From Berghia stephanieae (Eukaryota; Mollusca; Gastropoda; Nudibranchia; Aeolidiidae), in assembly GCA_034508935.3 (NCBI GenBank), contig CM067444.1, positions 34,388,693 to 34,452,692 on the forward strand: a stretch of 64,000 bases of DNA, in the 5' to 3' direction. Below are positions 61,161 to 64,000 of the stretch, piece after piece. The notes under the pieces were generated by a model that worked only from the letters and a program-made list of their open reading frames with translations, made no database searches and was not told the origin of the DNA. Each line of letters starts with the position of its first letter. Within the stretch, counting starts at the first letter, position 1. The position numbers were made by a program, and so were the translations under genes.

Positions 61161-61745
61161 CAAATTTCCCATTGGGAAAGAATAAAGGGAATTTTATATA
61201 GTTTTATTATGTATCTAACGATGGCCTATCTCATTTGTACCAACACACTACACATCTAAGTCATAATCAAAATGGCTTCCACCCGAAGCGAAATTGATGT
61301 AGCCAGTATTGTTTTGAGTATTTACCAGTTAACTGCCGTACTCTGGAAAGACACGTACTTACAAATTTGGCCAGAAAACTCGTCCTTCAAATTTAGATCC
61401 ATTTAAATGACCCTCATCTTGACGAAAAACTCTCAAACCCGGATTCTCTTGAGGTCTTTATTAAAGTCCCAGGTTTGAGAGTCTTTGCCAAGGGGAGGGT
61501 CATTTAAATCGATCGAAATTTGAAGGACAAGTTTTCTGGCCAAACTTTTAAATACGTGTTTTTCCATAGTAAGGCACTTAACTGGTTAAAGATGGTGCAA
61601 AGGTTCTTCTTCGAAAGGGGAAAAAATCACTCGCACAAATCATTTACAAGGACTGACATATATTCTGCGGATCATAAAAGTCACAGCATTTGCTTCAGCT
61701 AGCTGATCTTTTTAAATAATTGTCGACTCACAACTTTTTCTTATT

Positions 61746-61975
<230 letters not shown>

Positions 61976-63165
61976 GTTGTTCTTTCAAAATGGATAAGCG
62001 GAAAGTTATAATTTTGACACTATAAATCATCTTTGGGTTCCGATTCTTACCAGTTATCGATTTTAATATAGCTGTAATAAGCGAATTACTTTCCTAAAAG
62101 TCTTTTATAAAAGTTTTAAAAGTCGTGAAAAAATATTTTTTATTAAGACAAAATGATCCAGAGATTCATACAAATTTTTGCAGCTGTACATCAACAGCTG
62201 AGAAAAAGAAGAAAAAGACGCGCCCCTTATTAAAAACCCGACTATTGTACTCTGAATGTAAAGTTCTGTCTCATTGATCTGATATGTTACTTTATTAATT
62301 AACTCTGTGTGACTATGGAATGGAATGGAACTATGAATTTGATGCTACTCCATCGACTATATTGAATGAACCAGTACTCTGAATGTTTTTGCCTCTTGCC
62401 TCTTGTGGGTCTGATGTTCATGGACGTGATTTGCTTGCAAATTCAAGATGGGGAAAATTGTGGTGTTGCGAATTGCAATGGTGACTACAATAAAGCCAGC
62501 AAATGTTGTGTGTTCAGATTGCCTAAAGAGGAACCAGAACGATAAACATGGTTAAACAAACTCTCTCCGCATGATGATATTGAACAACAACCGACAGAAT
62601 TTGATATTTGTGAAAGACATTGGTCTGCAGGTGTTCCAATGAAAATTCTACCTGGCAGACCGATCGTCCCTTATAGGGATGAAATAGTGTTTAAAACGAG
62701 AGATCCTAATTACAACTACGATATATGTAGTGCATCCCTTAGTAGATATTTTGGTATTCATATTTTTCTTGGAATCATCCTCCACAGATTACTTCCCTTT
62801 GTTGATATTGTACATTCCTTTCCCCTTCATCTAGTTGTTCACCCTCATCCTCATCATCACTTTACATGTACATTCATTAATCAAGCTTCGAAAGAAATCA
62901 TCCTGATTCAATCACTATAAGGTCAGTTTTTAGAATATCTAACTACTCATCCTTTCCGTTTCTTGGCTACTCTTATTCACTGCTGATAATAATAACCATT
63001 AAATATTTTTTGGGACCCAGAATTCACAATCACTCACTAAAAAGGTAGATCTTCCATATAATGCCCCTGATGTTATTTTGGTTTGAATTTTCTATATTTT
63101 TAGTTGGCCCCCACTAGCGTTGCCTGAAGATTCCATATGAATGTCCTTTCAGTATAGCTGTCCTT
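61976..63165 (+). mobile_element. truncated relative of the 2.8-kb element, with THAP fragment
   Basis: It matches the reverse complement of 51799 to about 52500 at both of its edges and carries an extra 490-bp stretch between them. It keeps the outer end (CTTTCAGTATAGCTGTCCTT), but the other end is lost against a (CTAT)n/(TA)n tract at 61824-61975. Confidence 0.75.
62448..62700 (+). pseudogene. decayed THAP zinc-finger domain (P-like transposase or THAP gene)
   Basis: One frame reads NCGVANCNGDYNKASKCCVF, RLPKEEPER, a TAA, TWLNKLSPHDDIEQQPTEFD, then ICERHWSAGVPMKILPGRP. This is the THAP pattern: paired Cys at the start, VFRLPK, a conserved Trp, and the C-x-x-H pair (CERHW). THAP domains bind DNA and occur at the N terminus of P-element transposases. 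The ATG at 62448 is one base out of frame at an A4 run, and the TAA interrupts the domain. No catalytic part is seen here. Confidence 0.8.
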
Positions 63166-63317
63166 AGGTTGTACATAATATGGTCAACCGATTAGTCAAC
63201 ATAATTTAATTTAAGATGGTCTTCGGGGATCGTCGTTAGATCAGCGCATCCCTTTACATGCGTACTGAATGACCCGCTTAAGAATGAAAAAAAAAATTAA
63301 TGATAACAATAGTCAAA

Positions 63318-63499
63318 TAAAATGGAAGCTTCATTTTAGTTAATAGAGACAGATGATTCAGGCGTTTCGAGTTTCCGCTTTGTCCATAAAACACGATGAA
63401 TGAAACACGAGTGAGAAGTGAGAGAATGGCCTTTTTGGTTGACAAAGGGGAAACCCGAAACGCCCGCATTATCTGTCTTTAAGCTTCCATTTCATTTTA
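63318..63499. mobile_element. 182-bp palindromic element
   Basis: The arms are AAAATGGAAGCTTCATTTT ... AGACAGATGATTCAGGCGTT and the mirrored AACGCCCGCATTATCTGTCT ... CTTCCATTTCATTTTA, with a 40-60 bp loop. Arms differ by small gaps. It is a MITE-like hairpin with no coding capacity. Confidence 0.65.
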
Positions 63500-64000
63500 C
63501 CATTGTTGTTAGTTTTTTTTTAGAGTTTCAAACAGCAACATTTGAAAGAATAAAATAAGAAAAGAAGAAAACTATTTGAGGTCAAGATTGAGAAAACGGT
63601 ATTTTGTAATAGGGAAGAAAAGTGGTGACATCAAACCCCCTACTCTTTATGTTCCTAAATCATTGGGAGTGTGTACGTAACCAGTCCTTTGGAATACTAA
63701 TAATAAACAGGTTACATAAAGGTGGCATAACTATTTCAGTAGCAGGATGTATAGGCAGATTCTTAGAATTACGGGGCGTAAAAGAGCGATGATGGATGAT
63801 CTTTATCGACGTCCAGTACTTATTTAGACTAGAAATAAGATACTATCACTCTGACACCAGAAGATCAATTACACACGGTTTGTATCCAGTCCTCCGGAAG
63901 ACTGGTTTTACACATCCAATGAAAAAGGAACCATTTTCGTTTACATCACATTTTTCTTCCCTATTGCATGATGGTATTGATATTCAACTGGCGCCTTTAA
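63500..64000. other. no gene recognised
   Basis: Unique sequence up to the window end; nothing supportable seen. Confidence 0.5.

Overview
The window is intron-rich, AT-rich animal DNA packed with microsatellites and short interspersed repeats. It most resembles a lophotrochozoan such as a mollusc; that placement is an inference from gene structure and repeat style, not proof. I see no bacterial genes, no LTR or other virus-like element, and no tRNA, rRNA or CRISPR locus.

1 to 30.1 kb: an ataxin-2 gene (ATXN2) on the + strand. Eighteen exons can be chained by splice site and reading phase from 9985 to 30092. They encode the Lsm domain, the LsmAD domain, long His/Pro/Gln-rich linkers, a perfect PAM2 motif (PABP binding) alone on a 43-nt exon, and a Q/P-rich C-terminal region. 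The chain gives about 1,030 residues, close to animal ataxin-2 proteins. The first exon is not certain; one candidate lies at 2459. Introns and the 5' flank hold two related 0.8-kb inverted-repeat DNA elements, a broken mariner inside an ATT microsatellite, several SINEs, and a 1.6-kb minisatellite of 41-bp units.

30.2 to 42.9 kb: a 2.1-kb foldback element with 0.9-kb arms starts about 120 bp after the ataxin-2 stop. Then come a cluster of a long SINE-like repeat (38.5 to 40.6 kb), tRNA-derived SINEs, and about 5 kb (33.4 to 38.5 kb) without recognisable repeats that could be 3' UTR.

42.9 to 51.4 kb: a second spliced + strand gene of unknown family. It has three short charged exons and one large exon (49111 to 51377) coding for a Lys/Ser/Asn-rich, probably disordered protein. 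A fragment of a non-LTR retrotransposon lies at 43.8 to 44.3 kb on the minus strand.

51.8 to 64 kb: repeat-dominated. A 2.8-kb inverted-repeat DNA element (51.8 to 54.6 kb) has a relative at 62.0 to 63.2 kb, in opposite orientation, that carries a decayed THAP DNA-binding domain, which suggests a P-like transposon family. The rest is SINEs, small palindromic elements and microsatellites.

Several breaks in the two host genes fall at or beside short homopolymer runs, and each would be restored by one extra base. This looks more like under-called homopolymers in the assembly than gene decay.
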